Assembly: GCF_002865645.1 (NCBI RefSeq)
Contig: NW_020194685.1
Span: 820,807-884,806 of the forward strand
Direction of reading: 5' to 3'
From: Hyaloscypha bicolor E
Lineage: Eukaryota; Ascomycota; Leotiomycetes; Helotiales; Hyaloscyphaceae
DNA length: 64,000 nt
Numbering within the stretch: the first letter of the stretch is position 1; each line of letters opens with the position of its first letter. The notes under the pieces are model-generated. The model was not told where the DNA came from. It saw nothing but the letters and a program-made list of their open reading frames with translations, and ran no database searches. Shown piece after piece: positions 26,740 through 39,280 of the stretch. Both the position numbers and the translations under genes were made by a program.

Positions 26740-27680
26740 AGATACCTGGCTATTTATAAATATACTATATTATAATTCGAGCCTGCCTTCTAACTTAATA
26801 ATTAGTAACTATAGAAGCTATAGTAGCTCTCCCTATAGGTTAATTATATCTAATAAAATAAGACTATTTTATAACTAAAGCTAATAACTAATATATACTC
26901 TTAACTATAATATAAAAACTTATAGGCTCGAGCCTATATTTATATTTCGGCCCTGCTTTAATATATGGCTCTACTTATATTAGGTATTATCCTACTAGTA
27001 CTCTTACTAGCCTTAATTATATAGAATAGCTATAAGATACTTTTTTAAGTCTTGCTTTTATTTATATAGCTATACTTTTAAATATTTCTCTTTTAGGCCC
27101 TAGAGTTCCTGCTATTTATATTCTTTAGTATCTTAATTATTAAGTCTCTAATACTTTCTGGCAAAACCTATTAAATACTATAGTCTCTTATATCTAGCTT
27201 ACTTATAGCTATATTTATTCTTAATAGTAACTATATCTAATATATATTCTATAAATAAGAGTTCTTTAAATTAATTAAATTACTAGATAATAGAGAAATT
27301 AACTAGGTTATAAGTATTAGCGGGTATAGTCTAGTATTATAAAAGAAAGAAATAGTAGTTCTACTAGTCTAGATAATAAGAGAGAAGTTTAAATAGCTAT
27401 AAATATCTAATATTATTTTCTATTTAGATCTTAAAATAAACCTTCTATTATACCTTGATTTTATCCGGAAAAATATAAAAGTATAACTTAATAAATATAA
27501 AGCTACCCTCGAGATTAAAGGAAGTAAACTAGTTATATTTATAGCCTCTATTTTATATAATCTCTTTTACCTTAATATTTAAGAAACGGATCTAATAGCC
27601 TAGATATAATTAAAAGACCTATAACCTATACTAAAAGCAATAAGCCTATATTACTTATTTTAAGAAAGCCTTCTATTTAC
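26740..27680 (+). pseudogene. Copia B protease region
   Basis: Near 26775-26830 the frame reads IIIRACLLT**LVTIEAIV. This fits the Copia protease signature D.GA..H(L)TND with the catalytic Asp and Gly changed. The following block shares sequence with D up to 22240. Confidence 0.6.
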
Positions 27681-27689
27681 TCAAGCTAG

Positions 27690-28620
27690 TATAGTAAATA
27701 TTCTAATATTAAGTACTTATAGTATTTATTATAAAAGAAATATATATTATATAATATAAATAGCTTAGATATCTTAGTAAAGAAAATCTAGTTAAACTCA
27801 AGAATATAATAGAGAATATAGACCTTTATAAGTTTCTAGTATTTTATACTTATAAAGTTTACCTTAAAGACTATATAATAAAAATACCTTATAAAGAATA
27901 TATTATACTAGGAAAATACCCGAATAAGCTAATTCATATAAATATAGTTAGCCTCTTATATATAATAGAGAATAGTATAGAATACTTTATTTACTTCTAT
28001 TATAATAAGACTAAGAAAGTCAAGTACTATATTATAAAATATAGATCCGAGTTACTAGCCAAATTCAAGCTCTTTTAAGAGTTCTACTATAGACGGATTA
28101 TATAATTATAGATAGATAATAGGAGAGAATTTGTTTCTAAGGCCTTTTAGCTTTATTTTATAGAGACTAGAGTCTATTTTAAACTATTTATACTATATAA
28201 TCCGGAGATAAATAAAGCTATAGAGAGGATTAGGCAAATATTATAGACTATTATTAAGATACTCTTAAAAAGCTCTAAATTCGCAAGTAAATAGTAGCCT
28301 AAACTACTTTAGACTATAGTTTACCTCTATATATAATAATTCTATAGTACCCTTAATATAACTTCTTTTTAAATAAAGAACCTCTATAAATTATTTATTA
28401 ACTACTTCTATATTATTAGGTCTTATACCTGATTTATAGCTAGTAAATAAAGCAAGAAGAAGCTAAAGAAAGATTAAGTAATAAAGAAATATCTTATTAG
28501 ATATAAAGGTAATAATATTTACCGGATTCTTATAAATAATAATTATATACTTAAGGCCTATATTATATATATTATAGAGAAATACTTTATATCTATTTAG
28601 GAGAAGTCTCTTGAATTCGG
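27690..28620 (+). pseudogene. Copia B integrase
   Basis: The frame gives LIHINIVSLLYI at about 27930, in which the first catalytic Asp (IH.D) is now Asn. IDNRREFVSKAF at about 28115-28150 carries the second Asp, and NPEINKAIERI at about 28200-28235 keeps the catalytic Glu. The spacing between the second Asp and Glu (about 35 residues) is right for a retroviral-type integrase. The upstream zinc domain is poorly preserved. Confidence 0.8.
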
Positions 28621-29370
28621 GCCTAATACTTACTTTAATATAATATTATATCTATAATTCTCTAAGCCTATAGCTAGCTCAAAGTACCCGGTAATATCTA
28701 ACCTGCCTAATTCCTTTAAAAAACATATTTATTATACTAAAGCCAGTTATAATAATAATATAAATACCTTATTAGACCCCTCTCAGCCATTACTATACGA
28801 GCTAAGAACCCTATAGCCTACTACTATACTAAATCCTCTAAATCTTTCTCAGGAATAATCCAGGTAGCAGGCCCGACCTACTATTAAGATCCTGCTAATA
28901 AGAAACTAACCAGAAGACTTTGCTCCTGTTTCCCCTAAACCCTTAATATCCTATAAATTAATCCTATTATCTATTTCTTTACCGGATAGTTAGGTAAATA
29001 AACGTTTCATAACCAAGTACTTCTTATTATCCCGAGTAATAATACTAGTTAATAGCCTAATAGACGAATACCCGGAGCTTAATTACCCAGACCCCGATTC
29101 TTTAGACCTTATTTCTCTTATAATACTACTAGTTATATAAGATACCGGCCCGAAGATCTATAATAATCCCAAGCTTAATTAGCTCTTATATCTTATAGCT
29201 AAGGTTTCTCTTATAGAAGCTAACTTGCTAGAACTATTCAAGCTATAATATTTTAAGGAAGCTATAATAGATCCGGATTCTAATAAATAAATAGGTATAA
29301 TAAAGGAAGAATTCTTATTTCTATAAGAGAATAAGACCTGAATACTAGTTAACTATCTAATAAATTAGTA
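28621..29370 (+). pseudogene. Copia B linker between integrase and RT
   Basis: The same frame continues through a Pro/Ser-rich segment without a domain I can name, e.g. TLLDPSQPLLYELRTL near 28770-28815 and PGPDSL-like acidic sequence near 29090. Copia polyproteins normally have such a variable linker here. Confidence 0.6.
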
Positions 29371-30170
29371 AATCCTGTCTGGCAAATAGATATATAAGTA
29401 TAAACGGTAATTATATAGCCAAATTATCTAATATAAGGCCTAATAAGTAATCCGGGAAGATTAATAAAAAGAGGGAATTAACTTTAATAAGACCTTTACT
29501 ATAGTTATTAAACTAATAAGCTATAAGCTTATCTTTACTATTATAGCCGCCCTTAATTAGGAAATTAATTAAATAGATATTAAAACCGCATTCCTATATA
29601 GGAAAATAAAGGAAATAGTCTATATGAAATAGCTAACTAGCCTTAAAAACGGATTAATTAAGGTCTATAAGCTTGACTATATACTTTATAGTCTAAAGCA
29701 AGCTCTCTAAATATAATATAATATATTATTAGAATTCTTTTAATAGCTCGATTTTTAATTATTAGATATTAATACTAGTATCTTTTATAAGAAGAATATT
29801 ATTATTACTATTTATATAAATAATCTACTAATTACTAGAAAAAATTATAAAGAAATTAATATATTTAAGTAAGCCCTTAGTAAATAATTTCAAATAAGTA
29901 ATCTCGGAGTTATTAATTTCTACCTGGATATAATAATTATATAAGACTATCTAAATTATATACTTTATCTTAAATAATAGTTCTATATTATAAAGATACT
30001 CCGGGATTTTAGTATAGAAAACTATAAACCGGCCATAACTCTAATAGACCCGAATAGAAGTAATCTTGTCTCTATACTAAAGAATTACCTGGCCTCTTTA
30101 TTTAAAATCAAGGAATACTAGAAGCTAATTAGCTCTTTTATATATACTATATTCGGATCCTATTCTAATA
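29371..30170 (+). pseudogene. Copia B reverse transcriptase
   Basis: Starts with YKA**VIRE and FNKTF (family KARLV.RG...F.ETF). Then IDIKTAFLYRKIKE near 29575 carries the first catalytic Asp, VYKLDYILYSLKQAL near 29660 is the conserved KL.K.LYGLKQ block, and IYINNLLI near 29811-29835 stands where YVDDLLI is expected, both Asp changed to Asn. Four or five stops interrupt it. Confidence 0.9.
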
Positions 30171-30840
30171 TTGCCTTTATAGTATCTATAGTTAGTTAAT
30201 TTACTATAAATCTAATAGCTAAATATATTACTATAATAAAGAGAATCCTATAATATCTATAGGATATACTTATATACTAACTTATATATTATAGAGATCT
30301 TCGAGTATTAATAGGCTATTTGGATATAGACTAGGCAGGTAATAAGAATACTTAATAATTAACTAGCGGTTTTGTCTTTAATATAGGTAGTAGTATTATT
30401 AGCTAGTTCTTAAAAAGGCAAAATACTATTACTTTTTCCTCTTATAAATCCGAGACTATAGTCCAGATATAAGCGGCTAAAGAAGTCATCTGGCTAAGCC
30501 ATTTCCTGGCCCAGGCTTTTTAAAAGAAATAGGTTATTATAATTATATACTATAATAATTAAGAAGTAATTATACTTATAAAAAATAACTAGTTCTATAT
30601 TTAAATAAAATATATTAATATCCGGGAAAAGTAAGTATAAGAGGCTATTATAGTAAAATAAGTAAAGCTAGAATATATTTTTACTAATCTTTAACTAGTA
30701 GACAGGCTTATAAAACTACTTATAAGAAACAAGTTTAAATTCTTTTAAAATATAATTAGTATTAAGAAGATATTCTAATTACAGGTAATAGAAAATAAGA
30801 AGAGTAATATAAGAGAACTTATTTAGATATGTGATTTTTA
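30171..30840 (+). pseudogene. Copia B RNase H
   Basis: YLDID*AGNKNT near 30315 (family YSDADWAGD), LTSGFVFNIG near 30360, and SSYKSETIVQI*AAKEVIWL near 30440 (family SS.EAEY.A...A..E..WL) define a Copia RNase H. The C-terminal domain ends near 30830. Confidence 0.88.
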
Positions 30841-31129
30841 TGTGATTTTCCTAAATAAAATAGCTATAACTACTATAACCTTATTCTTAAATAATTCCGG
30901 GTAATTTTTAAAGCTTCTATATTCTACTTTAATTTCTTATAGTATTTTATATAAAATCTGGGAGAAATTAAATATAGTAGTATTAAAAAAAGAGGCTTCT
31001 TATTTAAAACTTTATAATCTAATTTCCCTATATTTTAGCTATATACTAATCTCCCTTATACTAGTTTATTACTAGTTACTAAGTAACTATAAATAGATAC
31101 CTCTTATTCTCTAGAACTCTCTCTCTTTT
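30841..31129 (+). other. Gap between Copia B pol and the extra frame
   Basis: No domain seen; several stops in all frames. It may hold the end of pol and a spacer or subgenomic start for the downstream frame. Confidence 0.4.
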
Positions 31130-33040
31130 CTAGTAAGACTCTAATTAATTAGAAAACCCCTCGAAAAAATTCTAATCTTATAACTTATAAGCCTCTAGTT
31201 TTTAAATATCTCAAAACTTACTTCTTAGTAATCTATTCTTCCAAAATAGATATTAATATTATATATAAAGAGCTTTTAATAATAGGATAGTTATAAGAGG
31301 ATATTAATAATACTAAAGAGATATAAGACTAGATTATAATAGAGGAAGGAAATCTCAATATACTTGCCTCTAATTCTATAGAAAATACCAAATCCCGAAG
31401 CTATAATAAACTTAAATTCTATAAGTATATTTCTTATAGCTTATTCTATAATCTAAAGAAATTACTTAAAGGTATTAGATATATTAATACTAAGAAAGCT
31501 ATTTATAATATAATAGACCTAACCTGGCCCTTTTTACTCTTGCCTTTAGAACTTCAAATGAATTTAATCTTTAATAAGATCCAGAGCTATCTGGGCCTTA
31601 TTATAGCTAGTATAAAAGCCTGGTATCTAGTACTTTTTTCGGATAAGCAAATAATATTCAAATTTCAATTATTTAAATAATTCTTTACCTATTAAACTGG
31701 TACGGAATAAACTAACTAGAGAGAAAGTAATATATAATATTTTAATATCTTTTTAGCCTTTATTAAGTATACCTAGAAAACCGATTACTTCCTTAAGTAT
31801 AATAATATTAAGACTACTAACTGCTTTGGACTATTTATTACAAAAATAACTAATTAGGTAGGAATAAGGAAGAACTATAATAAATACCTATTTTATATAT
31901 AAGTAGTATGGCTTTCTAAGAAAAAAAGGCATATTTGGCTTCTTATTTTTAATTCTAATAATACTAAAGCTCCCGGTACTATAATTTATAAGAGTAAGCT
32001 AATCCTAATCCAAGCCGTCTTTATTAAGGAGGTTCGGAAGTACTAGAAGTTAATAAGTAATAATAACTTATTCTATATTATGAATTCTAGTAGAAATCCG
32101 GACGGGTAATATATAGAACTATACTCCGAATAGCTTTAGAAAACTTTATAGGATAAGAATTAGCGGAATTTCTCTTTAATAAATAGGGAAATACTAAAAT
32201 TAATAATCCGGATTAATATAATAGATAAGAGGCGGAAATCCTCCTCTTATTTAGTATTTCCTGCTTCTCTTGAGCTATAATAAACTTGCTCTAGATTATG
32301 GTTCTTTTCTAAGTCCTGCTTTTGCTCTACTTTACTTATAGGGCTAGTTCCTCCTGCCCTTTACCAGAAAATAAGCTATTTAAATATTATCTTAATACCG
32401 GTTCCGGATTAGGTAAGAGATATTATAGTAGCTATAATAAATAGAGAGTATAAACTAGTCTCTAATAATAATATAATTACCCGTTAGCTCGAATAGTCAG
32501 GAATAGATATAGAAAATATAAACCTGAACTTGCTAATATCCTTAATAGAACTATCCGAACTACTTTTTATAAATCACTTTCCTATACCTGTATCTAATAG
32601 ATTAGATATAAAAGAGGAGATTATAATAGTTCTGGTTCCTGCCTCTCCTGACTTTACTAAAGGCTTATTATTTACTTTAGAAAATCTAGTACCTATCCCT
32701 CCTCGTATTTCGATATATTTCTTATAGCTCTAATTAGCTCTAGATCCCCCTATACCTTATATGCCAAGCCCTCCGAGTCCTTCTGTTCTTAAAGTACTAA
32801 TACCTCCGGCTTTTGAGTTATCTATTACCGAATTCTCATTTATTAGACTCTCGTTTACTATTCCTCAGAGCCCCTTACCTAATACCTCTCGAAATTAGTT
32901 TAATATAGAAGGATATATAAGAGAAAGAAATCAGAAGCTAGTAGCTAAATAAGAGAAGAAGTATCTAGAGAAGAAGGAAAGGAAAGTAGTAAAGCGGGCA
33001 GCTAAGGAAGTAAGGAAAGGCATTATCTAAGCTACTTTTT
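31130..33040 (+). pseudogene. Extra 3' frame of Copia B, about 630 codons, function unknown
   Basis: One plus-strand frame can be followed from about 31130 to 33040, interrupted by roughly 25 to 35 stops, nearly all TAA or TAG and explainable as RIPed Gln or Trp codons. Open stretches include codons at 31380-31670 and 32470-32727. Visible features: a Thr/Lys N-terminus (KTPRKNSNL), aromatic-rich middle (IDLTWPFLLLPLELQ near 31530; KKKRHIWLLIF near 31930), a Pro/Ser-rich segment (PPIPYMPSPPSPS near 32750) and a strongly basic, helix-prone C-terminus (KKYLEKKERKVVKRAAKEV near 32960). No clear transmembrane segment or signal peptide. I do not recognise the family. It could be an element-specific third gene, a captured host gene, or a domesticated DNA-binding protein. 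Confidence 0.6.
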
Positions 33041-33114
33041 ATTCTATCTTTATATTCTATAATTAGAATTATTTAGAGATACTAGTTTTGTCTAGTACTA
33101 TCCTTAAGTAAAAG

Positions 33115-33275
33115 TATTAAATATAGTTATATAATATGTTATATATATATAACTATATATAAGGCTAACTAGCCGGTATAGACATATATATAAGGTGAAC
33201 TCTGCTTACCTCCTATTCTATAAGAGATTAATTAAGATCTGACCTACTTATATATATACGTGTATTTATTTAATA
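33115..33275 (+). repeat. 3' LTR of Copia B
   Basis: Same length and ends as 24649-24809. It keeps more G and C (for example GCCGGTATAGAC against GCTAGTATAAAT), so it is the less mutated of the pair. Followed by ATAAA, the right duplication. Confidence 0.92.
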
Positions 33276-35700
33276 ATAAATATATTATTAAAATAACGGA
33301 ATAAATTTTCTAGCTAATTAGTAATTCTAATTCATATATAAGCTTTCCTATTTTATAAAGAATATAAAATAGTCTTATTCTTTATTCTAATAGTTTCCTA
33401 TTCGGGTTACCGGGAAAGTAATATCCTTAATAAAGTTTCAAGAATACCTAATTACTAATATCTATTATAATTAGCTTATATTTCGTATTATAGTACTTTC
33501 TGGCTATATTATTTATAAAGTTAATAGTAATCTTAATATCTCATTAATATAGCTTATAAATAATCTCGGGTAATTCCTATTAGGTTTTAGCTATAAGTAA
33601 TATTATATTTATTACTAGTTTGAAGCCCTTAATAAACTTATTTAGAGATATTTAAATAACTATTATATATATATTATTTAGCCTGGCTTAGAATAAGATT
33701 ATAAAGCTTAATTATTCTAAGAATAAGTATATTATAATCTAATATTAAAAGCCGATCTCAATAATCTAATTCTTTTATTCCAAGGCTTTATTTATCTAGA
33801 AGTATTATATAATTAATATAAGTAGTTTTATATCTAATATTATAAAAGTATATTTCTAGAAATTAGAAAAGAATTTTCTATTATAGTCTAATATTAAGCT
33901 TTTAGGAATTTTCTAGTTATAAAATAACTATATTATTATAGAAATAATAGCCTATTTCTTTATTTTATATTTGCTATTTCCTAGTATTAATAATATTTTC
34001 TTACTAGCTTTATATAATTATATTATTATATAATTAAAGATATTAAAACTACTAATCTTTTAAGAACTAATAGCTAGGATAATAAAAAGTACCAGGATAA
34101 AGTTTATTATTATAGTATAATACGAAATTAGGAGTATTTAAATTAGTTATAGTTCTTTATAAGAATATTATCTTAATATTCTATTAAGAAAATAAGCCAG
34201 ATAATATATAATATAATTCTCGAGGTATTTTATTAATTAGGGAATATAAAACTCATCTAGCTTATATAAGATTTATTTTATACTAAAATAGAACTTATTA
34301 TAAGCAAGATATAAGATATCTTTTATTATTTCTTTAGGTATATAAAGTCGGAATCGGTTACTAATAATATAATAAAAGAGGCCTTCTTTTATTTAGAAAG
34401 AAGTATTAATTTTTAGTAATTCTTTTAGTATATTATTCTTTTTTATATCTAGTATTTCTAAGGCTCTTATAAATTTCGAATTCTTTTAGAGACTAGTAAT
34501 AAGCTTTTACTTAAATTCCGGGTTAATTACTATCTTAGTAATAAATATAATATATTTGAGCTTATTATTATTTGAAATATTAGCCTTTTTAGTAATATTA
34601 AGATATAATAGTATATCTAATATAATATTTAAGTACTTCGGGTAATAATAGATATTTAAATTAAACTAACTAAGATATACTAAAGTATAAACTAATTTTA
34701 TATTAGCTTTTATTATATTAGAAGTATTTAAGCTTATTTAATTATAAATTCCTCTTATAGCCCTATAGTTAGTAAAAATAACTACCGGGTTTATACTAGA
34801 TTAGATTATAAATTAGAGCTTATAATAAGTTTATACTAGATATATAATATAAGGTATTTATTAGTAGGTAATAAGATAATAGAATAAATTAGTAAGTTAT
34901 AAAACTATAGTATTAAATTTAGTATAGAACTAATCTCTGTCTCTCCTATAAGGTTCAGGAAAGCCTCCTCTAAATAGAAGGCCCTAATAATATATATATA
35001 ATTAGTAATTTATAAGCCTAATACTTATAATATAAATAGTAGTTAGTTATAAAATTAAAGGGCTTCTAATCTCTCTAATTAATACTTATAATATCCGAGA
35101 TTTATTATATGCCCTTAAGTTATATATAACCCTATATATATTATAACTATATCTCTCTTCTAAGATTTTATTCCCAAGATCTATTAATTTATCCTAGTAA
35201 ATATTTAATTAAGGTAAACTTCTAGTATTTTAGGAGATAGTTTTACTAATATAATCTAAATAATAGATATAAAAATTATCTAATTAGATTAGAACTAAAT
35301 AAGCGAGAAAGAAGAGTAATTATACCCCAGATATAGGGGCTAGCCGGTAATTATAATTTTGTTTAGGATCTAAATATTCTAATTAGCTTAATCTAAAATA
35401 CTAAGGTACTATCCTATAAAATTAATATTACCTATTAGATCTTATATTAGAATAATCTAAATAGCTATATAGAAAGAATTTAATAAATATTTATATAAGA
35501 AACCCATATAAATATTTCTGAGATCCTAGAAATTATTTACAAACTTCTGGAAATATATATTAATTAGTTATACTAATTTCTAATTAGGACTAGTACAAAA
35601 ACTAGTAGTTAATTCAGGTAGTTTTCTATCTTTATAAAAGGATCTTTTTATATTATTATATACTTTCTTTCTTTCTAATAATTATATATATAATAACTTT
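33276..35700 (-). pseudogene. Unidentified degenerate coding stretch right of Copia B
   Basis: On the minus strand long parts can be read in one frame with stops at likely Gln/Trp codons, for example EEAFLNLIGETEI near 34970 and QTSNKYNIIYS-like sequence near 33620. I could not match it to RT, integrase, transposase or any host family. It is the right flank of the B insertion, so it may continue the material at 22240-24648. 35000-35700 shows nothing recognisable. Confidence 0.35.
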
Positions 35701-37350
35701 TTTTATTATTACTTTCTAGTCTTTTCTTTTACTCTTTTCTAAGTTTTCTTTAATTATTTTTAATTAATTCTATAATATCTTTTTCTGGCTTTATTATTAG
35801 CCTATATAATAATAAGTATAAAAGTAATCTTATAGCCTCCTTTCCTATTACTAGTAAATACTTGAAATATTTTAAGTATTTATTTATTAATTTCTTTATC
35901 TTATATATTATAGTACCTAGTAAGAAGAATTATAACTATTATAATAAAAGTTCTAAATCTTATATATTAGTAAGTTCTTTAGCTTTAATATTTATTAAAG
36001 CTAATATGATTTCAGATTTCTTATTATTTATTAGAGGCTTACTAGTTCTAGAAAGATACTATTATAATCTTTAAGAAATTTCTTAAAGCATATCCTAAAT
36101 AGTATTATATTAATAAGAATAATACTATTAATTAGGTTTTTAAAGACTAGAAGAATACTAATAAGCTTTAGAATTCTTCTTCTTATTTTAATAAAGCAGA
36201 TAATAATACTACTTGAATTAGTATCCTAAAAGTAAGTTTTTTCTAATATATTTAGGTATTTACTAATTTCTTAAAGAAATACTATAAAGTCTATCTTTAA
36301 GATATTAATCTTATTACTAAGCTTATTACTAAGATTACTAAGTAATCTATTACTAGTATTTTAAATACTAATAATATAATACTTATAGTTATTTGGGATC
36401 TGATTTTAGAAGTTCGGGTCTTTTATAAGATATATATAGCTATTATAAGTTCCTTATTTACTTTTCTTAATATTCTTAATACTAATATTATTATAATATA
36501 ATTATATCTTATTAAGAGATAAGCAGATTCCCAAGAGTATTAGCTAATTCTTTACTAAGTTCTAAATAGAACTAGTATTTAGTATTTTTATTTTAGGAAT
36601 TAGGAATTTATAAAAATTAGAGTTTATTTATTTAAGATACCTATAACTAGTTTATTTATAATAAATCTTTCTTAATCCTAAATCTTTTTCTAATAATTTA
36701 AATATAATTCTTATAAGCCTTAATAAAATCCTGGAAAACCTTTATAAATAAAAAAACTTAAGAAAAAAGTATTTCTATTATTATTCCGGATCTTTTTTTT
36801 AGCTATTTAAGTTCTTTCTTTCTTTTAAATAGCCTTTTTCTTAGTAATCTAGAATTCTTTTTAATTTTAAAAGATTATTAAAAAATAGTTTCGGATTCTA
36901 AGCTATAGTTTTAGTTATATAATTTTAGAAGTTTCTTGGAATTTTTAAGATTAGGGAAAATAAATAACTAGATATTATAATTTTTAGATTAGGCTTTCTA
37001 TTTAATTAAATATTATTACTTTTTATTTCTATTATCTTATTAATAATTAATAATAGCTTTTATTTCCTATTCTTATTCTTTATTATTATTTACTAATTCC
37101 GGAAGTTCTTTAGAAAAGTATAAATATAGCTTTTAATTCTTTTTTATTATATATTTTTTAAGAAAAGAAATATAGAAAGTTAAATATAAATAATTATATA
37201 TATTTAGTAGTTTTGACTTATATATTAAATTACTAATATATTTAAGGATCCTAAATAAACTTATAAATTTTAGCTTAAGCTTTCTTGCCTTAAATTTAAT
37301 ATTTCTTATTAATAATATTATCTAGGCTTTTTTAAAATAATATTTAGCTA
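35701..37350 (+). pseudogene. Degenerate gag-like coding block, copy 2
   Basis: From 35915 on this is the paralogue of 11815-13057, less mutated. The longest open part (35862-36074) codes LVSSLALIFIKANMISDFLL and a following GLLVLERYYYNL. The frame then runs on with many stops through Ser/Leu/Tyr-rich sequence to about 37330. A structural (gag) protein of a retrotransposon is a guess from composition and context only; no zinc knuckle was found. It abuts the integrase end of Gypsy E, which reads the opposite way. Confidence 0.45.
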
Positions 37351-37399
37351 ACTAGTATTTATTATAGTAGATTTCCCGGTTATTTTATATATAATACTA

Positions 37400-38790
37400 T
37401 AAATTCTTAAGCTTTCTTTACTTTATTTTAAGGGTTTCTAGTCTCTTATATATAGCTAATATCTCTCTTATAATTCTATTCTTAGGATTTTATAAAAGTT
37501 AAAAGTAATATCTATAATATATATAGAAAGATATATTTTATAAAACCTAATATTTTAAGTTATTATATATAAATTCTATAAAAGATAACTTCTTAAACTA
37601 GTTATTTTTTTAGATATTATAATAATATCTTAGGTAGTATTTTAGGGCCTAGTTCTGCCTTTCTATCTAACTATTTATCTAAGAATAATAAGCTATACTT
37701 AAATACTATTTATATATTAAGTAAAAGTAGAAAGTAAACTAGAACTAGCTAGTAAATACTATTTCTCAGTCGGAAATAATTCTATTAGAGGAGCCAAAAA
37801 TTAAGAAAATATATTCTTATATAATCTTAGTAAGCTCTAAAGAATTAATAGTCTTATAATATATAATATATCTTACTATTTTAAAGTACTAGTTAATAAT
37901 TATAAGAATTATATTAAAATCGAGATCTCTTACCGGGTTCTTATATAATAGTAGACCTATAATAAAATTTATAAAAATCTTATTCCAGGATCTCTTAGGC
38001 TATAGTAAACTATTAAGTAAATTATATAGTAAATACCTCTTTGCCTTAATTCTCTAATAGATATTATATTCTTAATAATAATTATAAATATCTTTTTCTA
38101 TATTCTTCTAATACTAGGATCTTCTAAAAAGCTCGAGAGTTTTCTTTATTTTATAATATCCGGCTATTAGGTTATTATAATAAAGCTTTATAATTTCTTA
38201 ATATAAAGCAGGATTATTAGATATAATAATTCTTGAATAGTACCTAAATAAGCCCGAATTATTTTTCTAGTTTTCTTTTCTCTTAGTATTTTTCTTACTA
38301 AGCTTCTATTTTATAATATTCTAATATTAAGAATTATTTCTCTAAATTACCTAGATAATATCCAGAAGAGATTCAGATAGAAAGGCTAGTACTATGGCTC
38401 TTTTAGTAGCTATATATATTTATATATAGGGAATTAGGTATTTATAACTATTTAATTCAAAAACTCGGGAAACTAAGAAGTCTTTAGTTCTATTAAATAA
38501 TATAATTATAGATATTTCTATTATCTTAGCTATAGTAATAGAGCCTTTAAGGCATCTTTCTATATCTTGCTTCTTAACTAATTCTATAGTTAAGAGATCT
38601 ATAAGATAATCTATTTACTTGTCTTATAGTAAATATTTCTCTTTAGCTACTATAAATATAGTAAGTATTAAATAATATCTATTCCAAAGAGAGAACTCTT
38701 TAGATATCTATAAGAACCTCTAAATTATAACTATAAAAGCTTTCTTTAGCTTATTTTAAAAGATTAAAAGCCAAATTATATTAATAGGAC
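37400..38790 (-). pseudogene. Gypsy E integrase
   Basis: Minus-strand sequence has the zinc-binding region around 38150-38230 (YYNNLIAGYYKIKKTLELF, family HD...GH.G..KT), with His and Cys turned to Tyr. Core segments follow: ISIDFITGLP-like near 38020 keeps the first Asp and ISDQ-like near 37820 the second. The C-terminal part near 37400-37600 is degenerate. Confidence 0.72.
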
Positions 38791-39280
38791 CTTTTTTATA
38801 ATTAGGTCTTTTACTAGATCTATTTACTAGATTTGAGGTACCTCTATAATAAATAATATTAAAATTATATATTATAAGATATATTACCTAATATATTTAA
38901 TAGCTCTTTAGATACTTTATTTCTATAAAGTATTAGAGGTTATTATAGTCTGTAATAATCTTAATTATAAACCTGAATTCTTTAAGGTAATAATACTAAT
39001 ACTTAAAAGCTTTAATAATTACAAGTAGCTCCCTATTATAAGTACTATAGTTATATTCGGCTCCGGAGAGTTTCCGGAACTAGAATATTACTAGATACTA
39101 TAATTTTTTCGGGCTATTACTAGAATTAACTTATTATAAAATAGTATTAGTAATTACGAATTTTAATATATTAGTTTTAATATAAATCTTCTTAGAAGAA
39201 TTAAAATAAACCAGGACAGGCATTATAGTAAAAGCTTTTTTTAAAGCCTTAAAGCTTTTAGCTACTTTATTTATCTATAT
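38791..39280 (-). pseudogene. Gypsy E RNase H
   Basis: KAFTIMPVLVYFN near 39220 and KIYIKTNILKFVI near 39180 match the Gypsy RNase H start (family ...E.DAS..A.G), where the catalytic Asp is now Asn. A YNYSTYNRELLVIIKAFKYWYY block near 39000-39060 matches Y...E.E.LA.V.A...WR. Confidence 0.82.

Larger units (their letters stand above)
24649..33275 (+). mobile_element. Ty1/Copia LTR retrotransposon B with an extra 3' reading frame
   Basis: LTRs of exactly 161 bp at both ends differ by about 13 bases, all transitions. The flanks are ATAAG and ATAAA, a 5-bp duplication with one G-to-A change. Internal order is gag, protease, integrase, RT, RNase H, which is Copia order. At 8.6 kb it is long for the family because about 2.2 kb lie between RNase H and the 3' LTR, holding a separate stop-studded frame. 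Inactive: stops throughout, and the RT metal site is lost. Confidence 0.92.

Noticed and set aside
32530..32727. 65-codon open frame as a separate small gene
   Set aside because: It is just the longest stop-free stretch of the larger extra frame of Copia B.
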